From: Nocardia camponoti | GTDB lineage: Bacteria > Actinomycetota > Actinomycetes > Mycobacteriales > Mycobacteriaceae | Direction of reading: 5' to 3' | Length of the DNA: 64,000 nt | Assembly (NCBI RefSeq): GCF_014646135.1 | Contig: NZ_BMMW01000001.1 | Location: 1,133,570 to 1,197,569, forward strand | In this document: in pieces, positions 51,167-59,688 of the stretch | How the letters are laid out: every line of letters starts with the position of its first letter | How positions within the stretch are numbered: position 1 is the stretch's first letter | The notes under the pieces: model-generated | Told to the model about the DNA's origin: nothing | Database searches by the model: none | What the model saw: only the letters and a program-made list of their open reading frames with translations | Translations under genes and position numbers: made by a program

Positions 51167-53665
51167 GTGGATCTGACCGACCTGCTGGAAATTCCCGGAA
51201 CCGACGCCGACGCGCTCTACGAGAGCTTCGCCGCGTGGGCGAGCGAGCAGGGCACCACGCTCTATCCAGCGCAAGACGAGGCGCTGATGGAGTTGGCGTC
51301 GGGGGCCAATGTCATTTTGGCTACCCCGACGGGTTCCGGGAAGTCGCTTGTCGCGGTCGGCGCGCACCTTTTCGCGATGGCGAACGGCCAGCGCAGCTAC
51401 TACACCGCGCCGATTAAAGCGCTGGTCAGCGAGAAGTTTTTCGCACTCTGTGAGCTATTCGGCGCTGAAAACGTTGGCATGGTCACCGGTGACGCCGCCG
51501 TGAACCCGGACGCGCCCATCATCTGCGCGACCGCCGAGATCCTCGCGAATCTCGCACTGCGCGAAGGCGCTGCCGCTGAGGTGGGCCAGATCGTGATGGA
51601 CGAGTTCCATTTCTACGCTGACCCCGATCGTGGGTGGGCGTGGCAGGTGCCGATTATCGAACTGCCGAACGCCCAATTCCTGCTCATGTCAGCCACTTTG
51701 GGCGAGGTCGACTTCTTCGCCGACGACCTCACCCGACGCACCGGCCGCTCAACGGCAATCGTCGCTGGCTCGGAACGCCCTGTCCCCCTGACCTTTTCGT
51801 ATGTGCGCACCCCCATTCAGGAGACCATCGAGGAACTGGTGTCGACGCATCAGGCTCCGGTGTATGTCGTGCACTTCACCCAGGCCGCCGCGTTGGAACG
51901 CGCACAGGCGCTGACCAGCTCCAACTTCGCGAGCAAGGCGGAGAAGGAGGCGATCGCGGCGGCGATTGGCGAGTTCCGCTTCGCGTCGGGCTTCGGCAAA
52001 ACGCTGTCGCGGCTGCTGCGGCACGGCATTGGTGTCCATCACGCTGGCATGCTGCCCAAGTACCGCCGTCTCGTTGAGAAACTCGCCCAAGACGGGCTGT
52101 TGAAGGTGGTGTGCGGCACCGACACGCTCGGCGTCGGGATCAACGTGCCCATTCGCACCGTGCTGCTGACCGGGCTTACCAAGTACGACGGCGTGCGCAC
52201 CCGCAGGCTCAAAGCGCGCGAGTTCCATCAGATCGCGGGCCGCGCTGGTCGCGCTGGCTTCGACACGATGGGCACCGTTGTCGTTGAAGCACCCGAGCAT
52301 GAGATCGAGAACACGCGCCTGCTCGCCAAGGCTGGCGACGACCCGAAGAAGCTACGAAAGGTCGTGCGACGCAAGCCTCCCGAGGGCTTTGTTTCGTGGA
52401 GCGAGGAAACGTTCGACCGACTAATCGCCGCGCAACCCGAGCCGATGGTGTCGCGGTTCTCGGTCACGAACTCGTTGCTGCTCAATGTGATCGCGCGACC
52501 CGGCAACTGTTTCCAGGCGATGCGGCACCTGCTCGAAGACAACCACGAAACCCGCGCCCAACAGCGCAAACACATCCTGCGCGCGCTTCGCCTCTATCGC
52601 GCGTTGCGCGATGCCGGTGTGGTGCAACAGCTTTCCGAGCCCGATGCCACGGGTCGCATGGCGCGACTCACTGTCGACCTACAACGTGATTTCGCTCTCG
52701 ATCAGCCGCTGTCGCCGTTCGCGCTCGCGGCCTTCGAATTGCTCGATCGCGACAGCCCCACCTACACCCTCGACGTGGTTTCGCTCATCGAGTCGACGCT
52801 GGAAGATCCGCGTCAGCTCGTGATGGCGCAGCAGCATAAGGCGCGCGGCGAAGCGGTCGCGGAAATGAAGGCCGACGGCATCGAATACGAAGAGCGCATG
52901 GAGTTGCTTGAGGAGGTCACCTGGCCCAAGCCGCTCGCTGACCTCATCGAGCCCGCGTTCGAGACCTATCGCGGCGGCCATCCGTGGGTGTCGGAATTCG
53001 CGCCGTCGCCCAAGTCGGTCGTGCGCGACATGATCGAACGCGCGATGACCTTCGGCGAGCTGATCGCCTTCTACGACCTTGCCCGCTCCGAGGGCGTTGT
53101 CCTGCGCTACCTCGCCGACGCTTACCGCGCGCTGCGACGCACCGTGCCCGACGCGGCGCGGACCGAAGAACTCGATGACCTCACCGAATGGCTTGGCGAA
53201 CTCATTCGCCAGGTCGACTCGTCCCTGCTCGACGAGTGGGAACAGCTCACCAACCCGGGCGCGGAAACCGACACCGAGCAGGTGGCCTTCGGCGCGGAAT
53301 CGGTGCGCCCGATCACCGCGAACGAACGCGCGTTCCGCGTGATGGTGCGCAACGCGATGTTCCGCCGCGTTGAGTTGGCATCGCGGCAACGCTGGTACGA
53401 GCTTGGCGAGCTGGCCGACGGCCCGGACTGGCAACTCGACCTCGCACCCTACTTCGAGGAGTACGAAACGCTCGGCGCCGGCCCGGACGCGCGCGGCCCG
53501 CAGCTGTTCCAGGTGGAAAAGCGACCGGAGTTTTGGCACGTTCGCCAGATTCTCGACGACCCCGCTGGCGACCACGGCTGGGCGTTGACGGCGATCGTGG
53601 ACTTGGCCGAATCGGACGCGGCGGGGGAAGTGGTGTTCGACGAGGTCACCCTCGTCGTCGGCTAG
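51167..53665 (+). CDS. Ski2-like DEXH RNA helicase with DUF3516
   Basis: An 832-residue RNA helicase. Motif I is LATPTGSGKSLVAVGAH near residue 50, motif II VMDEFHFYADPDRG (DEFH), motif III LLMSATLGEVDF, then a second RecA domain with VHHAGMLPKYRRLVEKL, VVCGTDTLGVGINVP and FHQIAGRAGRAGFD (motif VI). The C-terminal half is the DUF3516 region, found only in actinobacteria and a few others. It probably remodels RNA or RNA-protein complexes; the substrate is unknown. The GTG at 51167 is preferred over 51158 because of the -10 box. Confidence 0.92.
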   Translation: MDLTDLLEIPGTDADALYESFAAWASEQGTTLYPAQDEALMELASGANVILATPTGSGKSLVAVGAHLFAMANGQRSYYTAPIKALVSEKFFALCELFGAENVGMVTGDAAVNPDAPIICATAEILANLALREGAAAEVGQIVMDEFHFYADPDRGWAWQVPIIELPNAQFLLMSATLGEVDFFADDLTRRTGRSTAIVAGSERPVPLTFSYVRTPIQETIEELVSTHQAPVYVVHFTQAAALERAQALTSSNFASKAEKEAIAAAIGEFRFASGFGKTLSRLLRHGIGVHHAGMLPKYRRLVEKLAQDGLLKVVCGTDTLGVGINVPIRTVLLTGLTKYDGVRTRRLKAREFHQIAGRAGRAGFDTMGTVVVEAPEHEIENTRLLAKAGDDPKKLRKVVRRKPPEGFVSWSEETFDRLIAAQPEPMVSRFSVTNSLLLNVIARPGNCFQAMRHLLEDNHETRAQQRKHILRALRLYRALRDAGVVQQLSEPDATGRMARLTVDLQRDFALDQPLSPFALAAFELLDRDSPTYTLDVVSLIESTLEDPRQLVMAQQHKARGEAVAEMKADGIEYEERMELLEEVTWPKPLADLIEPAFETYRGGHPWVSEFAPSPKSVVRDMIERAMTFGELIAFYDLARSEGVVLRYLADAYRALRRTVPDAARTEELDDLTEWLGELIRQVDSSLLDEWEQLTNPGAETDTEQVAFGAESVRPITANERAFRVMVRNAMFRRVELASRQRWYELGELADGPDWQLDLAPYFEEYETLGAGPDARGPQLFQVEKRPEFWHVRQILDDPAGDHGWALTAIVDLAESDAAGEVVFDEVTLVVG

Positions 53666-53712
53666 CCCCAAAAGCAGGTTTGCCGGATTCGTAATCGGGT
53701 AGTGGCCGCTGA

Positions 53713-53718
53713 TAGTCT
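53713..53718 (+). promoter_or_regulatory. -10 hexamer TAGTCT upstream of the ornithine decarboxylase gene
   Basis: TAGTCT predicts a transcript start near 53725, leaving a leader of about 22 bases with GAAAG before ATG 53747. This favours that ATG over the GTG at 53702. Confidence 0.5.
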
Positions 53719-53746
53719 CTCTCGGCCGCCGACCGAAAGTTCAACT

Positions 53747-54853
53747 ATGCCCGAATCCCCGTACCTTGTCATCTACCCCGAGCGGGTACGTGCCAACTAC
53801 CGAGCCCTCGACACCGCGCTCACGGTGACGGGCACCCGGATCAGGTACGCGGTGAAAGCGGCACCCGTTGACGACCTGCTTGTTTTGCTCGCCGACGAAG
53901 GCGCGGAATTCGATGTGGCAAGCATCGGCGAGATCGAGCAGTGCATCGCGTTAGGCATCGCCGCCGACCGCCTTTGCTACGGCAATCCGATCAAAAAGGC
54001 CGCTCACATCGCCCGCGCCTACGCGCTTGGTGTGCGCCGGTACGCGTTCGACACCGAAGACGACCTTGAGCGCATCGCCGAGCACGCGCCCGGTTCGGAA
54101 GTCGAGTGTCGGTTCCTGTCATCAGCGCCGGAATCCAAGACGCCGTTCGGCACGAAATTCGGATGTCGGCCCGATGAAGCGACGAATTTGCTCATCCGCG
54201 CTCATGATCTTGGTCTCATTGTCGGCGGCCCGTACTTCCACGTTGGTTCCCAGCAACTCGACCCGAGCGCGTGGCGCATCGGCATCGAGCAAGCGGGCGC
54301 GATCGTGCAGGCGTTGGCGGACAAGAACATTGCCGCCACCGTCGTCAACGTTGGCGGCGGCCTCCCAGTTTCCTACGTTGACACCGCCCCCGAACTCAGC
54401 GACATCGCCGCCGCGATCAGCAGCGCGGCCGCTGAATTCCTCCCCGAATCGGTGCGCGTCATCGTCGAACCGGGACGCGCGTTGGTTGGCAACGCGGGCA
54501 CAATTCACGCCGAGGTCGTAGGGGTGCGCGTCGCGCCCGACGGCCGACGCTGGGTGTATCTCGACATCGGCCGATACAACGGTATGGCCGAGACAGAGAA
54601 CGAGTACATCGCCTACCGTTTCGTCACCGATCGCGATGGCGATCCGGTTGCTGAAGCGGTGGTCGCGGGTCCGACCTGCGACGGAGACGATGTACTGTAT
54701 CAACGCACAAAGGTCCTTCTGCCGACCACGTTGCGAGCCGGTGACCGCATTCAAATCCTGCACACCGGCGCCTATACCGCGAGTTATTCGTCGGTGTCCT
54801 TCAATGGTTTTCCGCCCTTGACCGTTCATGTCTCGGGCGCTGAGCGAGAGTGA
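53747..54853 (+). CDS. Ornithine/lysine/arginine decarboxylase, alanine-racemase fold (ODC-like)
   Basis: A 368-residue PLP enzyme of fold type III. The PLP lysine is in RIRYAVKAAP (Lys37), FHVGSQ and VNVGGGLP bind the phosphate, EPGRALVGNAG is conserved, and the active-site cysteine motif is GPTCDGDDVL (Cys311), the form of ornithine decarboxylases rather than diaminopimelate decarboxylase. GAYTASYSSVSFNGF ends the barrel pattern. It most likely makes putrescine from ornithine for the fused SpeD-SpeE encoded 7 bases downstream. Lysine or a broad substrate cannot be excluded. Confidence 0.88.
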   Translation: MPESPYLVIYPERVRANYRALDTALTVTGTRIRYAVKAAPVDDLLVLLADEGAEFDVASIGEIEQCIALGIAADRLCYGNPIKKAAHIARAYALGVRRYAFDTEDDLERIAEHAPGSEVECRFLSSAPESKTPFGTKFGCRPDEATNLLIRAHDLGLIVGGPYFHVGSQQLDPSAWRIGIEQAGAIVQALADKNIAATVVNVGGGLPVSYVDTAPELSDIAAAISSAAAEFLPESVRVIVEPGRALVGNAGTIHAEVVGVRVAPDGRRWVYLDIGRYNGMAETENEYIAYRFVTDRDGDPVAEAVVAGPTCDGDDVLYQRTKVLLPTTLRAGDRIQILHTGAYTASYSSVSFNGFPPLTVHVSGAERE

Positions 54854-54860
54854 GTTTGCC

Positions 54861-56063
54861 ATGACGGCGGAATTCACCGGCTGGCACGTGCTAGCCGAGT
54901 TCGGTGGTGTCGACACTGCTTTGTGTGACGATCTCGAACGACTCGAATCGGCGTTGCGCGAGTCTTTGCTCTCGGCGGGCGTCACCATCTGCGATGTCGT
55001 TCACAAAAAGTTCGATCCGCAGGGGGTGACCGTCCTCGCCCTGTTGTCGGAGTCTCACGCCTCGATTCACACTTATCCGGAGTCCGGCGACATCTTCGTC
55101 GACGTTTTCACCTGCGGAAGCATTGGTGCTGGCGCGACCAAGGCAGTCGACGAACTGCGGAAGAAGCTGAACCCCACCACGGTGGAGATGAATGTTGTGC
55201 AGCGTGGCCACGGTGCCCGCAAGATCTACGAACCGGTGGGCGATGGCCTGACCCGGATCTGGGATCTGCACGACGTGATCATCGACACCAACACCCCGTA
55301 CCAGCACATGGTGATCGCGCGGACGCAGCAGGGCATTTCGCTGTTCTCCGACGACGATCGTCAGTCGACGGAGTTTTCGCAGGTCACCTACCACGAGGCC
55401 ATGATGGTCCCGGCGTTCGTGCTTGCCGAGAAGCTCGATCGCGTGCTGATCATCGGTTCAGGTGAAGGTGTGGCGTCGCAGATGTCGGTCGCGGCGGGCG
55501 CGAGCCTCGTCGACCACGTCGACATCGACCAGCTCGAGGTGGAGCTGTGCGCTGAGCACCTCCCCTACGGCTACACCACCGACGAACTCGCCGCCGCTGT
55601 CGCCCACGATGGCCCGGTCCACGTGCATTACGCGGACGGCTGGGATTTCCTCGCCCAGGCGCAGGAAGCGGGCACGCGCTACGACGTGATCGTCATCGAT
55701 CTGCCTGATGAGCGGGTCGAAGACGCGCAGCACAACCGCCTGTACGAGTCGGAGTTCCTGTCGCGATGTAAGGCACTGCTTGCTCCCGGCGGCGTGCTGT
55801 CGGCGCAGGCCGGTTGCGCGACGATGTGGCGCAACGAAACCCTCAAGCGTTCGTTCGCCCGTTTCCGCGAGCAGTTCGCCACGGTCGTTCCGTACGGCAG
55901 TGACGAGCACGAGTGGACGTTCCTTTTCGGCCTCAACGAGACCATCGACGAGCCCGTGCGCGGGATGCTCGACCGGTTGGCGTTGCTGCCGTACAAGCCG
56001 GAAACGATCGATGGTCGCGCCCTGGAGCGCGGCGCGATCGAGCCGTACGCGCTGCGTCGCTGA
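54861..56063 (+). CDS. SpeD-SpeE fusion: S-adenosylmethionine decarboxylase / aminopropyltransferase
   Basis: A 400-residue fusion. Residues 1-120 are a class 1b AdoMet decarboxylase: LLSESHASIHTYPESG gives the self-cleavage site at Glu64-Ser65 (pyruvoyl), His70 and Cys85 follow at the spacing known for Thermotoga SpeD. Residues 121-400 are a spermidine-synthase fold: TPYQHMVIA, QVTYHEAMM (YHE conserved), the SAM-side loop IIGSGEGVASQM in place of GGGDGG, VHYADGWDFL, and VIDLPDERVEDAQHNRLYESEF in the place of the catalytic DxxD loop. With the upstream decarboxylase it could run ornithine to spermidine. ATG 54861 has a weak GAGAGTGAG before it. Confidence 0.9.
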   Translation: MTAEFTGWHVLAEFGGVDTALCDDLERLESALRESLLSAGVTICDVVHKKFDPQGVTVLALLSESHASIHTYPESGDIFVDVFTCGSIGAGATKAVDELRKKLNPTTVEMNVVQRGHGARKIYEPVGDGLTRIWDLHDVIIDTNTPYQHMVIARTQQGISLFSDDDRQSTEFSQVTYHEAMMVPAFVLAEKLDRVLIIGSGEGVASQMSVAAGASLVDHVDIDQLEVELCAEHLPYGYTTDELAAAVAHDGPVHVHYADGWDFLAQAQEAGTRYDVIVIDLPDERVEDAQHNRLYESEFLSRCKALLAPGGVLSAQAGCATMWRNETLKRSFARFREQFATVVPYGSDEHEWTFLFGLNETIDEPVRGMLDRLALLPYKPETIDGRALERGAIEPYALRR

Positions 56064-56080
56064 CGCGCGTGAGCTGACCG

Positions 56081-56117
56081 AAGGCGGTGTGCTGGGTTTC
56101 TCCTGGCGCACCGCCTT
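56081..56117 (+). terminator. Hairpin after the speD-speE fusion gene
   Basis: AAGGCGGTG (56081-56089) pairs with CACCGCCTT (56109-56117), followed by TGTCG; it closes the polyamine operon 17 bases after its stop. Confidence 0.6.
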
Positions 56118-56175
56118 TGTCGTGAACGAACCGGTACTGTCGGCAACGATTTCCCAGACAGAATCGAGTGCCGCT

Positions 56176-56736
56176 GTGCCGCAAGACGTCTCCATCCCCG
56201 CCGGTGTGATGCCGGTTCGCCGCCCCGCTGACGAGCGCCCCCGGCTCGACGCCCTTTCTGAGAAGGGCATCGCCGAATTCCCCGCGCTGTTCGGTGACGC
56301 GGCATCGGTAACCGATAGCGATTTCGCTCGCATCTCCGGCGACCTCGTGATGCGGTCCTTTCCCTGCACCGGCGCGAAGTTCTTCGCCCGCTTCATGAAT
56401 AAGCCGACCTACTTCTGGCTCGGCAAATCCTTCCGGCACGCCGAGCCCGGAGTTGCCTACGGCCACAACATCTTTCGTTTCCTCGGCGGCGTGCGGGGGT
56501 TGAACTTCGTCGCGACGATCAAAGATTCCGAACTCGATGGTCGCCCCGCGGTGGTGATGGATTACGACGACGCGCGGCTAGGCAGTCGTCGCCCGGGTCG
56601 CGCCATCTACGACGAGTTGCGCGAGGTCGAACCTGGATTGTGGCTTGGCCCAAGCTTTCACGTGCGTAACGGCAAGAAGAAGCTGATGGGCTGGTGCGTC
56701 CTTGACGCATCGGTGCCGTTTGACGGGCTGTTCTGA
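56176..56736 (+). CDS. Protein of unknown function after the polyamine genes
   Basis: A 186-residue protein from GTG 56176; other in-frame starts are 56122, 56206 and 56209. It has RPRLDALSEKGIAEFPALFG, then KFFARFMNKPTYFWLGKSFRH, FLGGVRGLNFVATIKDSELDG, AVVMDYDDARLGSRR, IYDELREVEPGLWLGPSFHV and ends VLDASVPFDGLF. The D-Y-D and L-R-E-V-x-P-G-L-W-L-G block looks like a beta-barrel ligand binder such as lipocalin-like families, but I do not recognise the family. The speD-speE terminator and a TACTGT at 56135 suggest its own transcript. Confidence 0.8.
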   Translation: MPQDVSIPAGVMPVRRPADERPRLDALSEKGIAEFPALFGDAASVTDSDFARISGDLVMRSFPCTGAKFFARFMNKPTYFWLGKSFRHAEPGVAYGHNIFRFLGGVRGLNFVATIKDSELDGRPAVVMDYDDARLGSRRPGRAIYDELREVEPGLWLGPSFHVRNGKKKLMGWCVLDASVPFDGLF

Positions 56737-56739
56737 GAG

Positions 56740-57339
56740 TCAGTCGTCGACGCCGCGGGCCGCGAGCGCGTCGCCCATCGCGTCGGCGGTCCGCAGCGCT
56801 CGCACCAACACGGGCGTGACCAACGCGGTCGCCGACCACGACACTCCCCTTGCCCGCCGCGCTTCGCCGACGTCGGTGACGATCTGGGCGAGCAGCGGAA
56901 CGCACCGAATGGCAAGGGCGAGAAGCAAACTGACGCGCTCGGGGTTCACGCCGAATCGGCGAAGCGGGCCCAACGCGCGGGTGAGCGCGTCGAGCATCGC
57001 GGTGACCCGGGTGGTCACGGTGACCAATGCGGCGAGCGCGACCGAAACGAGCAGGACCCCGCACACCGCGACGGCGCGCGTCGGCGACGTGGTGAGCAGC
57101 TGGAATACGCCGATGATCGCGGTCATCCACAGCACCGGACGAATCTGTGCGAACGCCACCCGCAAGGAAATGCGGGCCAGCGCGTACAAGCCTGTGACCA
57201 GGGCCGTCGCGATCAGCACACCGAGCGGACCGCGCACGAAGACGGTCAGCGCGACGATCGCGACGAGCAGCAGCGCGAGCTTCACTCCCGCTGGCATGCG
57301 GTGCAGCAGCGAGTCGCCCGGGCAGTAGAGACCGATCAT
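56740..57339 (-). CDS. bioN: Biotin ECF transporter transmembrane protein BioN (EcfT)
   Basis: A 199-residue EcfT-type protein with five hydrophobic segments. It starts MIGLYCPGDSLLHRMPAGVKL, the usual EcfT N-terminal motif, and has the two cytosolic Ala-Arg-Gly coupling motifs in EARRARGVSW and DALAARGVDD. It links the ATPase BioM to the substrate protein BioY. The first 4 bases overlap the end of bioM, so bioY-bioM-bioN is one unit. Confidence 0.92.
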   Translation of the reverse strand: MIGLYCPGDSLLHRMPAGVKLALLLVAIVALTVFVRGPLGVLIATALVTGLYALARISLRVAFAQIRPVLWMTAIIGVFQLLTTSPTRAVAVCGVLLVSVALAALVTVTTRVTAMLDALTRALGPLRRFGVNPERVSLLLALAIRCVPLLAQIVTDVGEARRARGVSWSATALVTPVLVRALRTADAMGDALAARGVDD

Positions 57340-58016
57340 GCGATGAGCTGGCGATACATGTCGACCGCCGCGCCCGGAGGTCCGTCGAAAACGACAGTGC
57401 CGTTGTCCAGCACAACAACTCGATCGAAGTCATCGAGCAGGGCGAGGTCGTGCGTCACCACGATCACTTGCTGATCGAGCGAGTTCAGCGCCTGCGATAC
57501 CCGTCGAGCATTGCGCAGGTCAAGCAAGGTGGTCGGTTCATCGGCGACGATCACCTCGGGTTCGCGGATGAGCGCGGATCCGATGGCGAGCAGTTGTTTC
57601 TGGCCGCCGGAAAGCAGATGCGCTGGGTGGTCGGCGTGGGCGGCGAGTCCGAAACGGTCGAGCATGCGCTGAACTCGTTCGGCCACTTCGGTTTTGCTTA
57701 GCCCGCTGCGGCGCAGGGAGAACGCGAGGTCTTCGCCGACCGTCGGCATCACGATCTGGGTGTCGGGATCGGTGAAAACGAACCCGACTTTGCGGCGCAC
57801 CTGCGCGCCTTTGCGCGCGACATCGAGCCCGTCGACGGTCACCGTGCCAGCCGACGGTTTCAGCAGGCCGTTGAACATGCGCGCCAGCGTCGATTTGCCC
57901 GAGCCGTTGGCACCGATGAAGCCAACCCGGCGTTCGGTGATGCGAAGGGTGACGTCGCGCAGCACGACGCGGTCGCCGAAACGGTGGCCGACCGCGTCGA
58001 CAACGATCTCGCTCAC
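57336..58016 (-). CDS. bioM: Biotin ECF transporter ATPase BioM (EcfA)
   Basis: A 226-residue ABC ATPase: Walker A FIGANGSGKSTLARMFNG, the Q-loop region FVFTDPDTQIVMPTVGED, ABC signature HLLSGGQKQLLAIGSAL, Walker B VIVADEPTTLLDLR and switch histidine in VIVVTHDLALL. It powers uptake of biotin through BioN and BioY. The start overlaps the bioY stop by 4 bases. Confidence 0.95.
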   Translation of the reverse strand: MSEIVVDAVGHRFGDRVVLRDVTLRITERRVGFIGANGSGKSTLARMFNGLLKPSAGTVTVDGLDVARKGAQVRRKVGFVFTDPDTQIVMPTVGEDLAFSLRRSGLSKTEVAERVQRMLDRFGLAAHADHPAHLLSGGQKQLLAIGSALIREPEVIVADEPTTLLDLRNARRVSQALNSLDQQVIVVTHDLALLDDFDRVVVLDNGTVVFDGPPGAAVDMYRQLIA

Positions 58017-58606
58017 GACGTCTTGGTGCCGATCAACCCCGGGTACGCGCGGTGGACACCCTTGGCGACGACGGTCGCGATCACGACCTTGGCGAGGTCA
58101 CCGGGGATGAACGCGAAGTTGGCCGACACCGCCGCCCACACGTCAAGCTTGGTGCGCACGAGCAGACCGATGGTGCCGAACAGGTAGATGACGACGATGC
58201 CGCCAAGCGCGTTGATGAGCAGGCCGAGCACCAGCGGGTACTTCGGCAGGATCGCGGCGGTGAGCCAGCCGATCACCAGCGTCGCCGGGATCCAGCCGAT
58301 CAGGTAGCCCGCGGTCGGCGAGGCGAGCGCGGTGAGACCGGTACGACCGCCGGAGAGCAGCGGCAGCCCGATCATCGTGAGCGCGATGAACACCGCGACC
58401 GCGGCCGTTCCCTTGCGAGCGCCGAGGATCGCGCCGGTGAGGATCACGCCGAGCGTTTGCAGGGTGATCGGCACACCGCTGAAGCCGACGGTGATCGCAC
58501 CGGGCAAACCGAGCGCGGCGATCAGGGCGGCGAAGACCGCGATCTGTGCCAGATCCCGTGCGTTGAATGCGGTTGCCCGTTGCGGGGACTTCTCGACTTC
58601 GGGCAC
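58013..58606 (-). CDS. bioY: Biotin transporter substrate-binding protein BioY
   Basis: The 197-residue S-component with six helices; the family motif is visible in SGVPITLQTLGVILTGAILGARKG, TALASPTAGYLIGWIP and IPGDLAKVVIATVVAKGVHRA. It binds biotin at the membrane and passes it to BioMN. The GTG at 58606 has AAGGAAG 7 bases before it. A perfect TTGAAC-N3-GTTCAA palindrome just upstream is the expected site of the biotin regulator BioQ, so biotin supply probably represses the operon. Confidence 0.95.
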   Translation of the reverse strand: MPEVEKSPQRATAFNARDLAQIAVFAALIAALGLPGAITVGFSGVPITLQTLGVILTGAILGARKGTAAVAVFIALTMIGLPLLSGGRTGLTALASPTAGYLIGWIPATLVIGWLTAAILPKYPLVLGLLINALGGIVVIYLFGTIGLLVRTKLDVWAAVSANFAFIPGDLAKVVIATVVAKGVHRAYPGLIGTKTS

Positions 58607-58629
58607 GACAAACTTCCTTCACAGCAGAA

Positions 58630-58644
58630 TTGAACGATGTTCAA
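58630..58644 (-). promoter_or_regulatory. BioQ-like operator TTGAAC-GAT-GTTCAA before bioY
   Basis: A perfect 15-base palindrome 24 bases before the bioY start, of the TGAAC-N3-GTTCA form bound by the TetR-type regulator BioQ in corynebacteria and mycobacteria. Confidence 0.75.
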
Positions 58645-58670
58645 AATAACAGGCGAGCTGGGGTGACGCG

Positions 58671-59579
58671 TTAGAACGGTCGCTTGGAGCGGATGATCGC
58701 GCCGAGGTATTCGTAGTCTTCCGCGCGTGCCGACGACGCTCGGAACGCGAGACCGATCGTGCGGCCAGGCACCGGCGCGGCGAAGCGCGCGACGTCGAGG
58801 GTGCCGCGCGCGGTTTCGGAGTCGAGTGCCATTTGCGGAATCAGCGTGACGCCAAGGCCGCCCGCCACGCATTGCACGACCGTCGCGAGCGAAGCCGCGC
58901 GGGTGTCGCCGACGGAACCGACCTCGATGTCGGCGTTGCGACAGAGGTCGAGCGTCTGGTCGCGCAGACAGTGGCCTTCGTCGAGCAGCAGCAGCGGGAG
59001 TGCGGTGAGGTCGTCAGCGGCGAGGTCACCGCGACCGGCGAGTTCGTGCCCGCGCGGGGTGATGAGCACGAAATCCTCGGTGTAGAGCGGTAATTCGACT
59101 AAGCCCGGGGTGTCGGTTGGCAACGCGAGCATCGCGACGTCGAGCACTCCGGTTCGCAGGCCGTCGAGTAGCCGCGCGGTTTGGTCTTCGACTACCTGCG
59201 GAACCAGGCCGGGCAGTTTGCGGCGCAGCTCGGGCAGGAGGTCGGGCAAAACGTACGGCGCGATGGTGGGAATGATGCCCAGTCGCAAGACGCCGCCGAG
59301 GCCGTCGCCGGTCGCGGAGGCGACGAATCGGTCGGCCGCTTCGAGCGTCGCCATCGCTTGCGGAAGCAGTCGCATGCCTGCCGCGGTGACCAATACGCGA
59401 CGCGTGCTGCGCTCGATCAATTGCAGGCCAAGCCCATTTTCCAGCGATGCCAACGCCTGCGATAACGTGGGTTGGCTCACACTCAATCGCGCTGCGGCAG
59501 TGCCGAAATGCCGGTATTCGGCGACAGCGACGAACGCACGCAGCTGCGACAGGGTTGGCTGATAAGTCTGATCAGTCAC
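58671..59579 (-). CDS. oxyR: OxyR, peroxide-sensing LysR regulator
   Basis: A 302-residue LysR-type regulator. The N-terminal helix-turn-helix spans [23 protein letters not shown]. The peroxide switch cysteines Cys204 and Cys213 ([14 protein letters not shown]) have the nine-residue spacing of classical OxyR. It is divergent from ahpC, its standard target; the 109-base spacer is the likely binding region. The start is GTG with minus-strand TACACT 7 bases upstream. In some mycobacteria oxyR is decayed; here it looks intact. Confidence 0.94.
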   Translation of the reverse strand: MTDQTYQPTLSQLRAFVAVAEYRHFGTAAARLSVSQPTLSQALASLENGLGLQLIERSTRRVLVTAAGMRLLPQAMATLEAADRFVASATGDGLGGVLRLGIIPTIAPYVLPDLLPELRRKLPGLVPQVVEDQTARLLDGLRTGVLDVAMLALPTDTPGLVELPLYTEDFVLITPRGHELAGRGDLAADDLTALPLLLLDEGHCLRDQTLDLCRNADIEVGSVGDTRAASLATVVQCVAGGLGVTLIPQMALDSETARGTLDVARFAAPVPGRTIGLAFRASSARAEDYEYLGAIIRSKRPF

Positions 59580-59586
59580 GCCTATC

Positions 59587-59592
59587 AGTGTA
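59587..59592 (-). promoter_or_regulatory. -10 hexamer TACACT, leaderless promoter of oxyR
   Basis: Minus-strand TACACT, 7 bases before the GTG at 59579. Confidence 0.45.
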
Positions 59593-59619
59593 CGACGAGC
59601 GATCGGCTTTACCTTTCAG

Positions 59620-59625
59620 TAGTCT
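59620..59625 (+). promoter_or_regulatory. -10 hexamer TAGTCT upstream of ahpC
   Basis: TAGTCT predicts a leader of about 57 bases before the ahpC ATG. The divergent oxyR -10 is only 28 bases away, so OxyR bound between could act on both. Confidence 0.35.
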
Positions 59626-59688
59626 TTGGGCACTATCTACTCCCATCGCGGCGCGCGAGCGACCACCCCAACACCCAGGAGAACAAGC

